Source of the DNA: Egerieimonas sp900552095
GTDB lineage: Bacteria; Bacillota; Clostridia; Lachnospirales; Lachnospiraceae
Assembly (NCBI GenBank): GCA_902469965.1
Contig: CABREP010000043.1
Span: 1 to 20,166 of the forward strand
Direction of reading: 5' to 3'
DNA length: 20,166 nucleotides
The notes beneath the pieces were generated by a model that saw nothing but the letters and a program-made list of their open reading frames with translations, was not told the origin of the DNA and did not search any database. This document shows positions 1 through 6,974 of the stretch, piece by piece. Every line of letters starts with the position of its first letter. The first letter of the stretch is position 1. A program made the translations under genes and the position numbers.

Positions 1-191
1 TTATTATGGAATGATTTTTAGGGCAACACAATCCGTCGAATTATTTTGCGCTTACTATTGATAGGTTTAATACATTAGACTTACTATTGGTATCGTCCTT
101 TATTCAACAATAGTTAAAAATAAAACTAGAAGTATTTAAAACTATTTTTGATAGATTTAGATTTAAGATTTCGAAAAGGAGAAAAAAGAAC
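1..191. other. AT-rich sequence at the end of the integrative element, no clear gene
   Basis: I see no convincing gene in this stretch. The 10-mer CTTACTATTG occurs at 51-60 and again at 80-89, and its complement CAATAGTTAA follows at 109-118. The second copy and the third therefore form an inverted repeat (CTATTG ... CAATAG). A weak promoter-like pair, TTGATA at 58-63 and TACTAT at 82-87 with an 18-base spacer, overlaps the repeats. A good Shine-Dalgarno-like AAAAGGAGAAAA at 174-185 leads into the short reading frame at 192. The repeats could be regulator binding sites for that frame; this is inference. Confidence 0.35.
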
Positions 192-257
192 ATGACAATT
201 CTTGCTGTGAATGGTTTTGGTGTAGAAATAGCAAGTAATCCTTACTTTTTTGTTTGA
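192..257 (+). CDS. Possible 21-residue peptide (small ORF)
   Basis: A short ATG-started frame encodes 21 residues beginning MTILAVNGFG and ending NPYFFV, then TGA. I call it possible because AAAAGGAGAAAA at 174-185 lies 6 bases before the ATG, as good a ribosome binding site as that of the recombinase downstream, and because repeats sit upstream of it. It has no Cys and no signal peptide, and I recognise no family. It could be a leader peptide, a small secreted or signalling peptide, or the first codons of a gene decayed after the TGA. It lies 93 bases before the recombinase start, in the same direction. No function is assigned. Confidence 0.3.
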   Translation: MTILAVNGFGVEIASNPYFFV

Positions 258-276
258 AAAATCATGTGACATTTTA

Positions 277-305
277 TTTACGAAAAGAATTATTCGATAT
301 ATAAT
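277..305 (+). promoter_or_regulatory. Candidate sigma-A promoter of the serine recombinase gene
   Basis: A -35-like TTTACG at 277-282 and a perfect -10 TATAAT at 300-305 are separated by 17 bases. The -10 ends 45 bases before the recombinase ATG. The surrounding DNA is very AT-rich, so chance matches are likely and the call is only moderate. Confidence 0.4.
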
Positions 306-350
306 TATATTACATTATTCTATAAATAATATTTCAGAAAGGATGAGGAC

Positions 351-2300
351 ATGAATGCTGGATATGTGCGTCTTTCAAGAGATGACGATAAGCGAAATTA
401 TGTTTCTATAGAAAATCAGAAGTTAATTATCAATCAGTATGCATCTGACCATGGAATGGTTATTGACCGATGGTATGAAGATGACGGAGTATCAGGTTAT
501 ATTTTTGACAGACCGGGATTTCAACAGATGATGGCTGATTTGGATAAAGATATTGATACCATATATGTGAAAGATTTCTCTCGTCTTGGCAGACATAATG
601 CGAAGGTTCTTTTGCTTTTGGATGAATTTCAGGAACGGGGAAAACATCTCATTGTCATTGATGATAATTACGATTCTTTCGGTTCCACCGACGACACCAT
701 TGGAATTAAAACATGGTTCAATGAGCGTTATGTAAAAGATACCAGTAAGAAAATCAAAAGAGCGATCGGAGCTAGACAAAAAGAAGGCACTCTTATGACA
801 AAACCACCTTTCGGATATTGTCGGGATACGAAAGACAAAAGTATCATCAAAATCGTTCCCAAAGAGGCAGAATTTATCAAAATGGTTTACGATCTTTATA
901 TCTCAGGATCCGGTTATCGCAAAATAGCAAATTATTTGACCGACCAGGGTATCCCAACGCCTTCTATGGTACAGCGAGAACGAGAAATTGAAGAAGGTCG
1001 CATAAGCAAAAAGAAAGTTGCAACCATTTGGTCTGACAGCATGGTGAAAGAATTATTAGATAATGATTTTTACATTGGAACTTTTCGTTTAAGAAAACGT
1101 GCCAGAAATACAGTACATGGAAAGGATAAACGTGTTCCAAAAGAAGAACAGTGTATTTTTGAAGATCATCATCCGGCAATTATTGATAAAGCCACTTTTT
1201 CTCTTGTACAGGAATTAAAGGAAAAGCGTAATCGCACGAATTATCGTGGAAGCAGGGGGGAATGGATCGGTTCAGAAATTCCCAATCCTTTTGGAAGCTG
1301 TTTGTTTTGTAAAGATTGTGGAAGTCGTTTGACACCGATTAAGCGTCAAACATCCAGCAGAGAAAGAAAATATTATATTTGTACTACCTATAATACGAAA
1401 GGTAGGCGGTATTGTGAGAAAGCGCATCTAATTGAGGAAAATGATTTGATGGAAGATGTGCTGAATTATATTAAACTGTGCAGAGAAGCGCTTTGTGAAG
1501 TAATTTCCACATATGATATGAGGGACTTTGAGGCAGAAAAGAAAACGCTGGCAGAAAAACGACAGGACATTCAGGAAGAAATTCAAAACCGAAAAAATCA
1601 ACTAAAGGTACTTTTAACACAAAAAATAAAAGATTTATCCATAGCATCTGAAAATGAGGATTTGATCCATGAAACCTATGATTCCATGCAAAAGGATCTA
1701 CTGGCACAGATTCATGGTTTGGAGATACAGGAAAAAGAACTGAACGAAACTACTATAGAAACACCGGATGTAAAGGACAAATTGAGAAACGCATTGGATG
1801 TAGTTGATAAAATCATTGCAGGTGGAACTCTTGACCGAAGAGATATTGAACTGTTGATTGAGAGAATTGACGTAGATAAAGAGGGAATGCCAGAAATTAC
1901 TTTAAAATATGGTTTGTCTGATTTAATCAATTACAGTCCTGCTGATGAGATGAATCGCCGGGAAAATACTGTAATCGCTCTTGTAATGAAGCTGATTATA
2001 GAAGATGAACGTGGATATACATCTGCAAAATACTTGTCAGAACATATCACAGCATTGGGATTTAAGAAAACGAAACAAAGTATCTTACCTTATATCAATC
2101 TGATGAAAGAATTGGGAATTTTGGAAGATACGGATAATCCGCTGAAACCTTACAATATTGTGAAAACAAAAGAAGAACTTGCGGTATTGATGCATCAATA
2201 CCTGCCGGATTTACCGGTTCAAATGACTTCTGAACAATTATCGGACAAATATTTACATTATAGAGATGGCGACAGGCGGCATGCCGGAGATGGTTTTTGA
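351..2300 (+). CDS. Large serine recombinase (integrase) of an integrative element; frame runs across the attachment junction
   Basis: Site-specific recombinase that would integrate and excise the element to its left. The N-terminal resolvase domain (about 1-150) shows catalytic Ser9 in YVRLSRDD, the DDGVSG and RPGF motifs, and the catalytic arginines in DFSRLGRHN (R78, R81). A recombinase domain follows (about 150-300), then a zinc ribbon (C317, C320, C323, C344, C355), a coiled coil (about 390-465) and a C-terminal extension typical of TnpX/TndX-type enzymes. The start is set by GAAAGGATGAGG just upstream of the ATG. The last codons (about 2262-2300) overlap the truncated ABC-transporter gene in another frame, so the C-terminal tail and stop codon come from the chromosome and the unintegrated form probably ends differently. 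Being next to the att junction is usual for such enzymes. Base composition is much more AT-rich than in the core genes. Confidence in the family is high; the exact subfamily is uncertain. Confidence 0.93.
   Translation: MNAGYVRLSRDDDKRNYVSIENQKLIINQYASDHGMVIDRWYEDDGVSGYIFDRPGFQQMMADLDKDIDTIYVKDFSRLGRHNAKVLLLLDEFQERGKHLIVIDDNYDSFGSTDDTIGIKTWFNERYVKDTSKKIKRAIGARQKEGTLMTKPPFGYCRDTKDKSIIKIVPKEAEFIKMVYDLYISGSGYRKIANYLTDQGIPTPSMVQREREIEEGRISKKKVATIWSDSMVKELLDNDFYIGTFRLRKRARNTVHGKDKRVPKEEQCIFEDHHPAIIDKATFSLVQELKEKRNRTNYRGSRGEWIGSEIPNPFGSCLFCKDCGSRLTPIKRQTSSRERKYYICTTYNTKGRRYCEKAHLIEENDLMEDVLNYIKLCREALCEVISTYDMRDFEAEKKTLAEKRQDIQEEIQNRKNQLKVLLTQKIKDLSIASENEDLIHETYDSMQKDLLAQIHGLEIQEKELNETTIETPDVKDKLRNALDVVDKIIAGGTLDRRDIELLIERIDVDKEGMPEITLKYGLSDLINYSPADEMNRRENTVIALVMKLIIEDERGYTSAKYLSEHITALGFKKTKQSILPYINLMKELGILEDTDNPLKPYNIVKTKEELAVLMHQYLPDLPVQMTSEQLSDKYLHYRDGDRRHAGDGF
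2255..2285. other. Element-chromosome junction (att site) inside an ABC-transporter gene
   Basis: Composition and coding frame change here. Up to about 2260 the sequence is AT-rich recombinase coding. From about 2268 it reads as a conserved substrate-binding-protein segment (GGMPEMVFEY) in another frame. The crossover should lie within roughly 2262-2275. A GA dinucleotide, the core used by TnpX- and TndX-type enzymes, is present in GGCGACAGG. The precise core cannot be fixed without the left junction, which is outside the window. Confidence 0.6.
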
Positions 2301-2847
2301 ATATATCTTAAAGAAAAACGGACTGGATCCGGAAACAGATCTGGAGATTGAGCAGGGGATTGATTTTGGCTCTACTGCAGCGGCATTTTCTGGGGGACAG
2401 GGAGACTTTACGGTTGAATTTGAACCCTCTGCCACAGCGCTGGAACAGCAGGGAGACGGTTATGTGGTGGCTTCCTGCGGCGTAGATTCCGGCTATGTAC
2501 CTTACACGGCATACAGCGCAAAAAGCAGCTATTTGAAGGAACATCCGGAGACGGTGCAGAAGTTTGTAAACGGGCTGCAAAGAGGAATGGATTATGTGAA
2601 TTCTCATACGCCGGAGGAAATTGCGGAGGTGATCGCACCGCAGTTTGCGGAGAGTGATCTGGAGACGGTGACGGCTATTGTAAGGCGTTATCAGGAGCAG
2701 GATACCTGGAAGGAAGATCTGATCTTTGAACAGGAAAGTTTTGAGCTGCTGGAAGATATTCTGGAAGACGCGGGAGAGCTGGAAGAGCGGACCGTGTATG
2801 AGAATCTGGTAAATACTGCATTTGCCCAAAAAGCGGCAGAAAAATAA
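2266..2847 (+). pseudogene. 3' fragment of an NMT1/SsuA-like ABC transporter substrate-binding protein gene, split by the element
   Basis: The readable 190 or so residues match the second half of periplasmic-binding-protein-2-like solute receptors of the NMT1/SsuA/ThiY group: GGMPEM near the start, a YVPYTAYSAKSSYLKEHPE segment, and the helix FVNGLQRGMDYVNSH typical of this group's C-terminal lobe. Signal peptide, lipobox and the first lobe are all missing because the serine-recombinase element is joined at the first codons. The ATG at 2266 lies in the junction and has no proper ribosome binding site, so I treat the frame as a remnant rather than a short gene. Family substrates include sulfonates, pyrimidine precursors and other small nitrogen or sulfur compounds; the substrate here cannot be told. 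The missing 5' part should lie beyond the far end of the element and would rejoin on excision. Confidence 0.8.
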
Positions 2848-2869
2848 AAAAATGTGTGCTTCTGTTTGC

Positions 2870-2898
2870 TGGACGTGATTTTTTTCCTGTGCTATACT
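2870..2898 (+). promoter_or_regulatory. Candidate promoter for the DJ-1 family gene
   Basis: TGGACG (2870-2875) and TATACT (2893-2898) are separated by 17 bases, upstream of the SD AGAGGAGG at 2924-2931. Confidence 0.5.
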
Positions 2899-2938
2899 GA
2901 GAAAAATAAAAACAGATATGGACAGAGGAGGAATCAGT

Positions 2939-3508
2939 ATGGCAGAGGTGTGTGTGTTTCTGGCGGAAGGATTTGAAGAAATAGAAGGTCTGACGGTTGT
3001 AGATCTGTTGCGCCGTGCTGGGATTGATACGGTTACGGTTTCGGTGGGAGATACGGTGCGCGTCACCGGTTCTCACGGGATCAGTGTGGAAGCGGACTGT
3101 CTCCTGAAGCAGGCGAAAGCCGGGGAGGCAGACCTTCTTGTCCTTCCGGGAGGAATGCCCGGGACGAAGAATCTGGCAGCCTGCGAGGCGCTGACAGAAC
3201 TTTTGAAAAAGAGTGACGGGAGAGGACAGCGGGTCGCAGCGATCTGTGCGGCGCCCAGCGTGCTGGGAGAACTGGGACTTCTGGAAGGGAAAAAAGCAGT
3301 ATGTTATCCGGGTTTTGAAGAAAAATTAAGAAAAGCGGCAGTGGGAAAAGAAGCTGTGGTCACAGACGGCCGAATTACCACAAGCCGGGGGATGGGGACA
3401 GCTATTGCCTTTGGACTGGAACTGATTTCCCTTCTGAGAGGAAAAGAAACGTCTGAAAAAGTGAGAGAGTCCATTCTTTACACCCTGGAAACTCCCCAGA
3501 AATGTTAA
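2939..3508 (+). CDS. DJ-1/PfpI family protein
   Basis: This 189-residue cytoplasmic protein has the flavodoxin-like DJ-1/ThiJ/PfpI fold. The nucleophile elbow AAICAAPS places the conserved Cys at 103, the acidic partner lies in GFEEIEG (E16), and LVLPGGMPG at 67-75 is the family glycine-rich loop. Members act as glyoxalases or deglycases, or as chaperone-like stress proteins; which applies here cannot be told. I chose ATG 2939 because AGAGGAGG sits 7 bases before it. An upstream ATG at 2918 would put that site inside the coding region. It has its own likely promoter and is followed by the trigger factor promoter, so it probably forms a single-gene unit. Confidence 0.9.
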   Translation: MAEVCVFLAEGFEEIEGLTVVDLLRRAGIDTVTVSVGDTVRVTGSHGISVEADCLLKQAKAGEADLLVLPGGMPGTKNLAACEALTELLKKSDGRGQRVAAICAAPSVLGELGLLEGKKAVCYPGFEEKLRKAAVGKEAVVTDGRITTSRGMGTAIAFGLELISLLRGKETSEKVRESILYTLETPQKC

Positions 3509-3665
3509 AAAAGTGCTAGTTTTTTTTTGCGGGTTATGGTATAGTATTACAATGACTGTGAGCATGGAGAAGTGTAATACTTTTCAACCCGAACGGGGGG
3601 AGCCTGATGGAAATAATAGCCGGGCAGAGACCGGAGGGATATAAATTAAGGAGGAACTAAATACC
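3509..3665 (+). promoter_or_regulatory. tig promoter (extended -10) and long 5' leader
   Basis: An extended -10, TGGTATAGT at 3537-3545, lies just downstream of a T-run. No good -35 is visible, only TAGTTT at 3517. The transcript would carry a leader of about 110 bases with a small CCCG-AA-CGGG hairpin and a CCGG...CCGG pair, ending at the strong site AAGGAGG shortly before the tig ATG. I see neither a CIRCE element nor a CtsR heptad repeat. No known riboswitch was recognised. Confidence 0.45.
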
Positions 3666-4952
3666 ATGAGCGTACAGGTGGAAAAATTAGAAAAGAACAT
3701 GGCGAAACTGACAATCGAAGTTTCCGCTGAAGAATTTGGAAAAGCAATGCAGAAGGCATATCAGAAGCAGAAAAATCACATTTCTCTGCCGGGATTCCGG
3801 AAAGGAAAAGCCCCCATGGCAATGATTGAGAAAATGTACGGACCGCAGGTGTTCTATGAGGATGCGGCTAACATTCTGATGCCGGAGGCATATGCAAATG
3901 CAGCAGACGAGTCTGGACTGGATATCGTGTCCCAGCCGGATATTGAAGTTACCCAGATTGAGAAGGGAAAAACCTTTATTTTCACTGCTGAGGTTGCTGT
4001 GAAGCCGGAAGTTGTTCTGGGCGGGTACAAAGGTGTAGAAGTCGAGAAGAAGACGGTAGAAGTTACCGATGAGGAGATCCAGGCAGAACTTTTAAAAGAG
4101 CAGGAGAAGAATTCCCGCATCACGGCCGTAGAGGGACGTGCTGTGGAAAACGGCGATCTGGTTGTTCTGGATTTTGAAGGATTTGTAGACGGAGAGGCTT
4201 TCCAGGGAGGAAAGGGCGAGCAGTACCCGTTGACCATCGGTTCCGGCGCATTTATTCCGGGATTTGAGGAGCAGCTGATCGGTGCGGAAGTGGACAAAGA
4301 AGTAGAAGTAAATGTGACCTTCCCCGAAGATTATCAGGCAGAGGAGCTGAAAGGCAAGGCTGCAACCTTTAAGTGTACCGTACACAAGATTGAGAAGAAA
4401 GAACTGCCGGAGCTGAACGACGATTTCGCAAAAGATGTTTCCGAGTTTGATACTCTGGAAGAGTACAAGGCAGATATTAAGAAGAATATCGAGGAGAGCA
4501 AGCTGGAGGATATCCGCCGCGACAAGGAAGACGCTGTCCTGACTAAAGTGATCGAGGATGCCCAGATGGAAATTCCGGAGGCAATGATCGAGACCCAGAC
4601 CCGCCAGATGATGGATGATTTTGCAAGAAGAATGCAGTCTCAGGGTCTGACCATGGATCAGTATATGCAGTTCACCGGAACCAGCATTGACACTCTGATG
4701 GAGCAGATGAAACCGCAGGCACTTAAGAGAATCCAGAGCAGACTGGTTCTGGAGCAGATTGCGGTGGCAGAGAACATCCAGATTTCTGACGAGCAGCTGT
4801 TTGAGGAGATCAAGAAAATGGCTGACATGTACAAGATGGATGCAGATAAGCTGAAAGATATGATGGGTGAGCACGAGAAAGAGCAGCTGAAGCAGGATAT
4901 GGCAGTACAGCAGGCAATTACTCTGATCACTGAGGCTGCAAAGGAAGTGTAA
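3666..4952 (+). CDS. tig: Trigger factor (ribosome-associated chaperone, peptidyl-prolyl isomerase)
   Basis: A 428-residue protein, the usual length for the family. It binds at the ribosome exit tunnel and shields nascent chains. The N-terminal ribosome-docking domain carries the signature loop GFRKGKAP at 43-50. A central FKBP-type isomerase domain (about 150-245, with DLVVLDFEGFVDGE and FIPGFEEQLIGAE) and the long helical C-terminal chaperone arms follow. It starts at ATG 3666 behind a strong AAGGAGG. It heads the tig-clpP-clpX-lon cluster, an arrangement common in Clostridia, and clpP starts 32 bases after it. Nothing unusual was seen. Confidence 0.98.
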   Translation: MSVQVEKLEKNMAKLTIEVSAEEFGKAMQKAYQKQKNHISLPGFRKGKAPMAMIEKMYGPQVFYEDAANILMPEAYANAADESGLDIVSQPDIEVTQIEKGKTFIFTAEVAVKPEVVLGGYKGVEVEKKTVEVTDEEIQAELLKEQEKNSRITAVEGRAVENGDLVVLDFEGFVDGEAFQGGKGEQYPLTIGSGAFIPGFEEQLIGAEVDKEVEVNVTFPEDYQAEELKGKAATFKCTVHKIEKKELPELNDDFAKDVSEFDTLEEYKADIKKNIEESKLEDIRRDKEDAVLTKVIEDAQMEIPEAMIETQTRQMMDDFARRMQSQGLTMDQYMQFTGTSIDTLMEQMKPQALKRIQSRLVLEQIAVAENIQISDEQLFEEIKKMADMYKMDADKLKDMMGEHEKEQLKQDMAVQQAITLITEAAKEV

Positions 4953-4984
4953 GCCCTTAAACAGCAGGAAAGGGAGGCATTTTT

Positions 4985-5569
4985 ATGAGTTTAGTACCAT
5001 ATGTGGTTGAACAGACCAGCAGGGGAGAGAGAAATTACGACATTTATTCACGGCTTTTGAAGGACAGGATTATTTTTCTGGGTGAGGAAGTCAATGATGT
5101 GACCGCAAGCCTGGTGGTAGCACAGCTTCTGTTTCTGGAATCAGAAGATCCGGGAAGAGATATTCAGCTGTACATCAACAGCCCGGGCGGATCCGTGACT
5201 GCAGGACTGGCAATCTATGACACGATGCAGTATGTAAAATGCGATGTGTCCACCATCTGTATCGGAATGGCGGCCAGTATGGGAGCGTTTCTCCTTTCCG
5301 GCGGAGCAAAAGGCAAGCGTCTGGCTCTGCCCAATGCGGAGATCATGATTCATCAGCCCTCCGGAGGAGCCCAGGGACAGGCAACAGAGATTAACATTGT
5401 TGCCGAGCATATTTTGAAGATCCGGAAGAAGCTGAACACGATTCTGGCAGAAAATACCGGACAGCCGCTGGAGATTATCGAGCGTGATACCGAGCGGGAC
5501 AACTATATGTCCGCTGAGGAAGCGAAGGCTTACGGCCTGATCGACAGCGTTATTACCAACAGAGTATAA
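4985..5569 (+). CDS. clpP: ATP-dependent Clp protease proteolytic subunit
   Basis: A 194-residue serine peptidase that forms the tetradecameric chamber of ClpXP and other Clp proteases. The catalytic triad is complete: Ser98 in GMAASMGAF, His123 in MIHQPSGG, and Asp172 in ERDNYMS. The oligomerisation and substrate-groove segments (INSPGGSVTAGL; GGAQGQATEI) are intact. The N-terminus MSLVPYVVEQ is the typical processed or axial-loop region. AAGGGAGG precedes the ATG. It lies between tig and its unfoldase partner clpX. Confidence 0.98.
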   Translation: MSLVPYVVEQTSRGERNYDIYSRLLKDRIIFLGEEVNDVTASLVVAQLLFLESEDPGRDIQLYINSPGGSVTAGLAIYDTMQYVKCDVSTICIGMAASMGAFLLSGGAKGKRLALPNAEIMIHQPSGGAQGQATEINIVAEHILKIRKKLNTILAENTGQPLEIIERDTERDNYMSAEEAKAYGLIDSVITNRV

Positions 5570-5575
5570 GCAGCA

Positions 5576-5606
5576 ATAAGACTCCTGCCAGGCGTAGGAG
5601 TCTTAT
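5576..5606 (+). other. Intercistronic hairpin between clpP and clpX
   Basis: A perfect 11-bp stem (AATAAGACTCC(T) pairing with (A)GGAGTCTTATT-type arms; 5576-5586 with 5596-5606) encloses a 9-base loop. No T-run follows, so it is not a standard intrinsic terminator. It more likely acts as an RNA processing or stability element between the two genes, or as a weak attenuator. Confidence 0.6.
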
Positions 5607-5663
5607 GTGGTCTATATGGAAAGCTTCGTTTTCAGGCGGAGCAGAGGAAAGGATTTAGAAAGT

Positions 5664-6959
5664 ATGGCAGCAAAAGGGAATACCCCTAAAATAAGATGTT
5701 CTTTCTGCGGCAGGGCAGAGGAGCAGGTACAGAAGATGATCTCCGGTCCCAATGGAGCATACATCTGTAATTATTGTGTGGAGATCTGCTCGGAGATCGT
5801 TGAGGAGGAACTTGCCGGAGAGGAAGATCAGGAGCAGGAGATTAACCTGCACACACCTCAGGAGATGAAGGCAATCCTGGATGATTATGTGATCGGCCAG
5901 GACGAAGCAAAAAAAGTACTGTCAGTTGCGGTGTATAATCATTACAAGCGGGTGCTGGCGGACAAGAATCTGGATGTGGAACTTCAGAAGAGCAATATCC
6001 TTATGCTGGGACCCACAGGTTCGGGGAAGACGCTGCTGGCGCAGACGCTGGCTAGGCTGTTGAATGTTCCTTTTGCAATTGCAGATGCCACCACACTGAC
6101 AGAAGCCGGTTACGTGGGAGAAGATGTGGAAAATATTCTGCTGAAGATCATTCAGGCGGCCGATTACGATATTGAGCGTGCGGAACACGGCATTATCTAT
6201 ATCGATGAAATTGACAAAATCACAAGAAAGTCTGAGAATGCATCCATTACACGGGATGTATCCGGGGAGGGTGTTCAGCAGGCTCTTCTGAAGATTCTGG
6301 AAGGGACGGTTGCCAGCGTGCCGCCTCAGGGGGGAAGAAAGCATCCCCATCAGGAATTTCTTCAGATTGACACCTCCAATATTCTCTTTATCTGCGGAGG
6401 TGCTTTTGAGGGACTGGATAAAATTATCGAGACCAGAGAAGATACCAAGGCGATCGGATTTAACGCTTCTCTGGGCAAAACGGCAGAGGAGAAGCAGAAC
6501 GTAGGAGAAGTACTCCGTCACGTGATGCCGGAGGATTTCATCAAATTCGGTCTGATCCCGGAGTTTATCGGGCGGGTTCCGGTGGTGGTATCTCTGGATT
6601 CTCTGGATGAGGAAGCGCTGGTGCGCATTTTGAAAGAGCCGAAGAACTCTCTGGTAAAACAGTACAGAAAACTGTTTGAACTGGATGGTGTGGAACTGAA
6701 TTTTGATGAAGCGGCGCTTAAGCGGATCGCGAGAAAGGCGATGGATCGCAAGACAGGTGCCAGAGGGCTTCGTTCGATTATGGAAAAGACGCTGATGGAC
6801 GTAATGTTTGAGACACCTTCAGACAATACGATCAGAAGCTGTATTATTACAGAAGATGCGGTAGAGGGAAAGACAGCTCCGGTGCTTTCCTACGGGGAGG
6901 CAGCAGTGCCGGTCCGCAGGCAGGGCGGAAAAAAGAAAGGCGGCCCGGCCACCGCATAA
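5664..6959 (+). CDS. clpX: ATP-dependent Clp protease ATP-binding subunit ClpX
   Basis: AAA+ unfoldase that feeds substrates into ClpP. From ATG 5664 the product is 431 residues. The N-terminal zinc-binding domain has C12, C15, C35 and C38; Walker A GPTGSGKT lies at 116-123, the pore loop GYVG at 149-152 and Walker B IIYIDEID at 177-184. The RKH loop (GGRKHPH) and the IGF loop that docks on ClpP (KAIGFNAS) are also visible. I prefer ATG 5664 over the GTG at 5607 because GAGGAAAGGA precedes it and MAAKGNTPKIRCSFC matches normal ClpX N-termini; the upstream extension would also start inside the intercistronic hairpin. Basic C-terminal tail. lon follows 15 bases later. Confidence 0.97.
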   Translation: MAAKGNTPKIRCSFCGRAEEQVQKMISGPNGAYICNYCVEICSEIVEEELAGEEDQEQEINLHTPQEMKAILDDYVIGQDEAKKVLSVAVYNHYKRVLADKNLDVELQKSNILMLGPTGSGKTLLAQTLARLLNVPFAIADATTLTEAGYVGEDVENILLKIIQAADYDIERAEHGIIYIDEIDKITRKSENASITRDVSGEGVQQALLKILEGTVASVPPQGGRKHPHQEFLQIDTSNILFICGGAFEGLDKIIETREDTKAIGFNASLGKTAEEKQNVGEVLRHVMPEDFIKFGLIPEFIGRVPVVVSLDSLDEEALVRILKEPKNSLVKQYRKLFELDGVELNFDEAALKRIARKAMDRKTGARGLRSIMEKTLMDVMFETPSDNTIRSCIITEDAVEGKTAPVLSYGEAAVPVRRQGGKKKGGPATA

Positions 6960-6974
6960 GAAAAAGAGGTAGAG

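Noticed and set aside
2308..3066. 252-codon open frame on the - strand
   Set aside because: It is antisense to the transporter fragment and the DJ-1 gene, spans two unrelated genes and has no recognisable motifs.
3546..3665. Riboswitch in the tig leader
   Set aside because: Small hairpins are present, but I could match no conserved core of a known riboswitch class, so only a leader is reported.
4092..4874. 260-codon open frame on the - strand
   Set aside because: Antisense shadow of the intact trigger factor gene.
5607..5663. N-terminal extension of ClpX from GTG 5607
   Set aside because: The extension is unlike ClpX N-termini, has no ribosome binding site and starts inside a hairpin; ATG 5664 has a good site.
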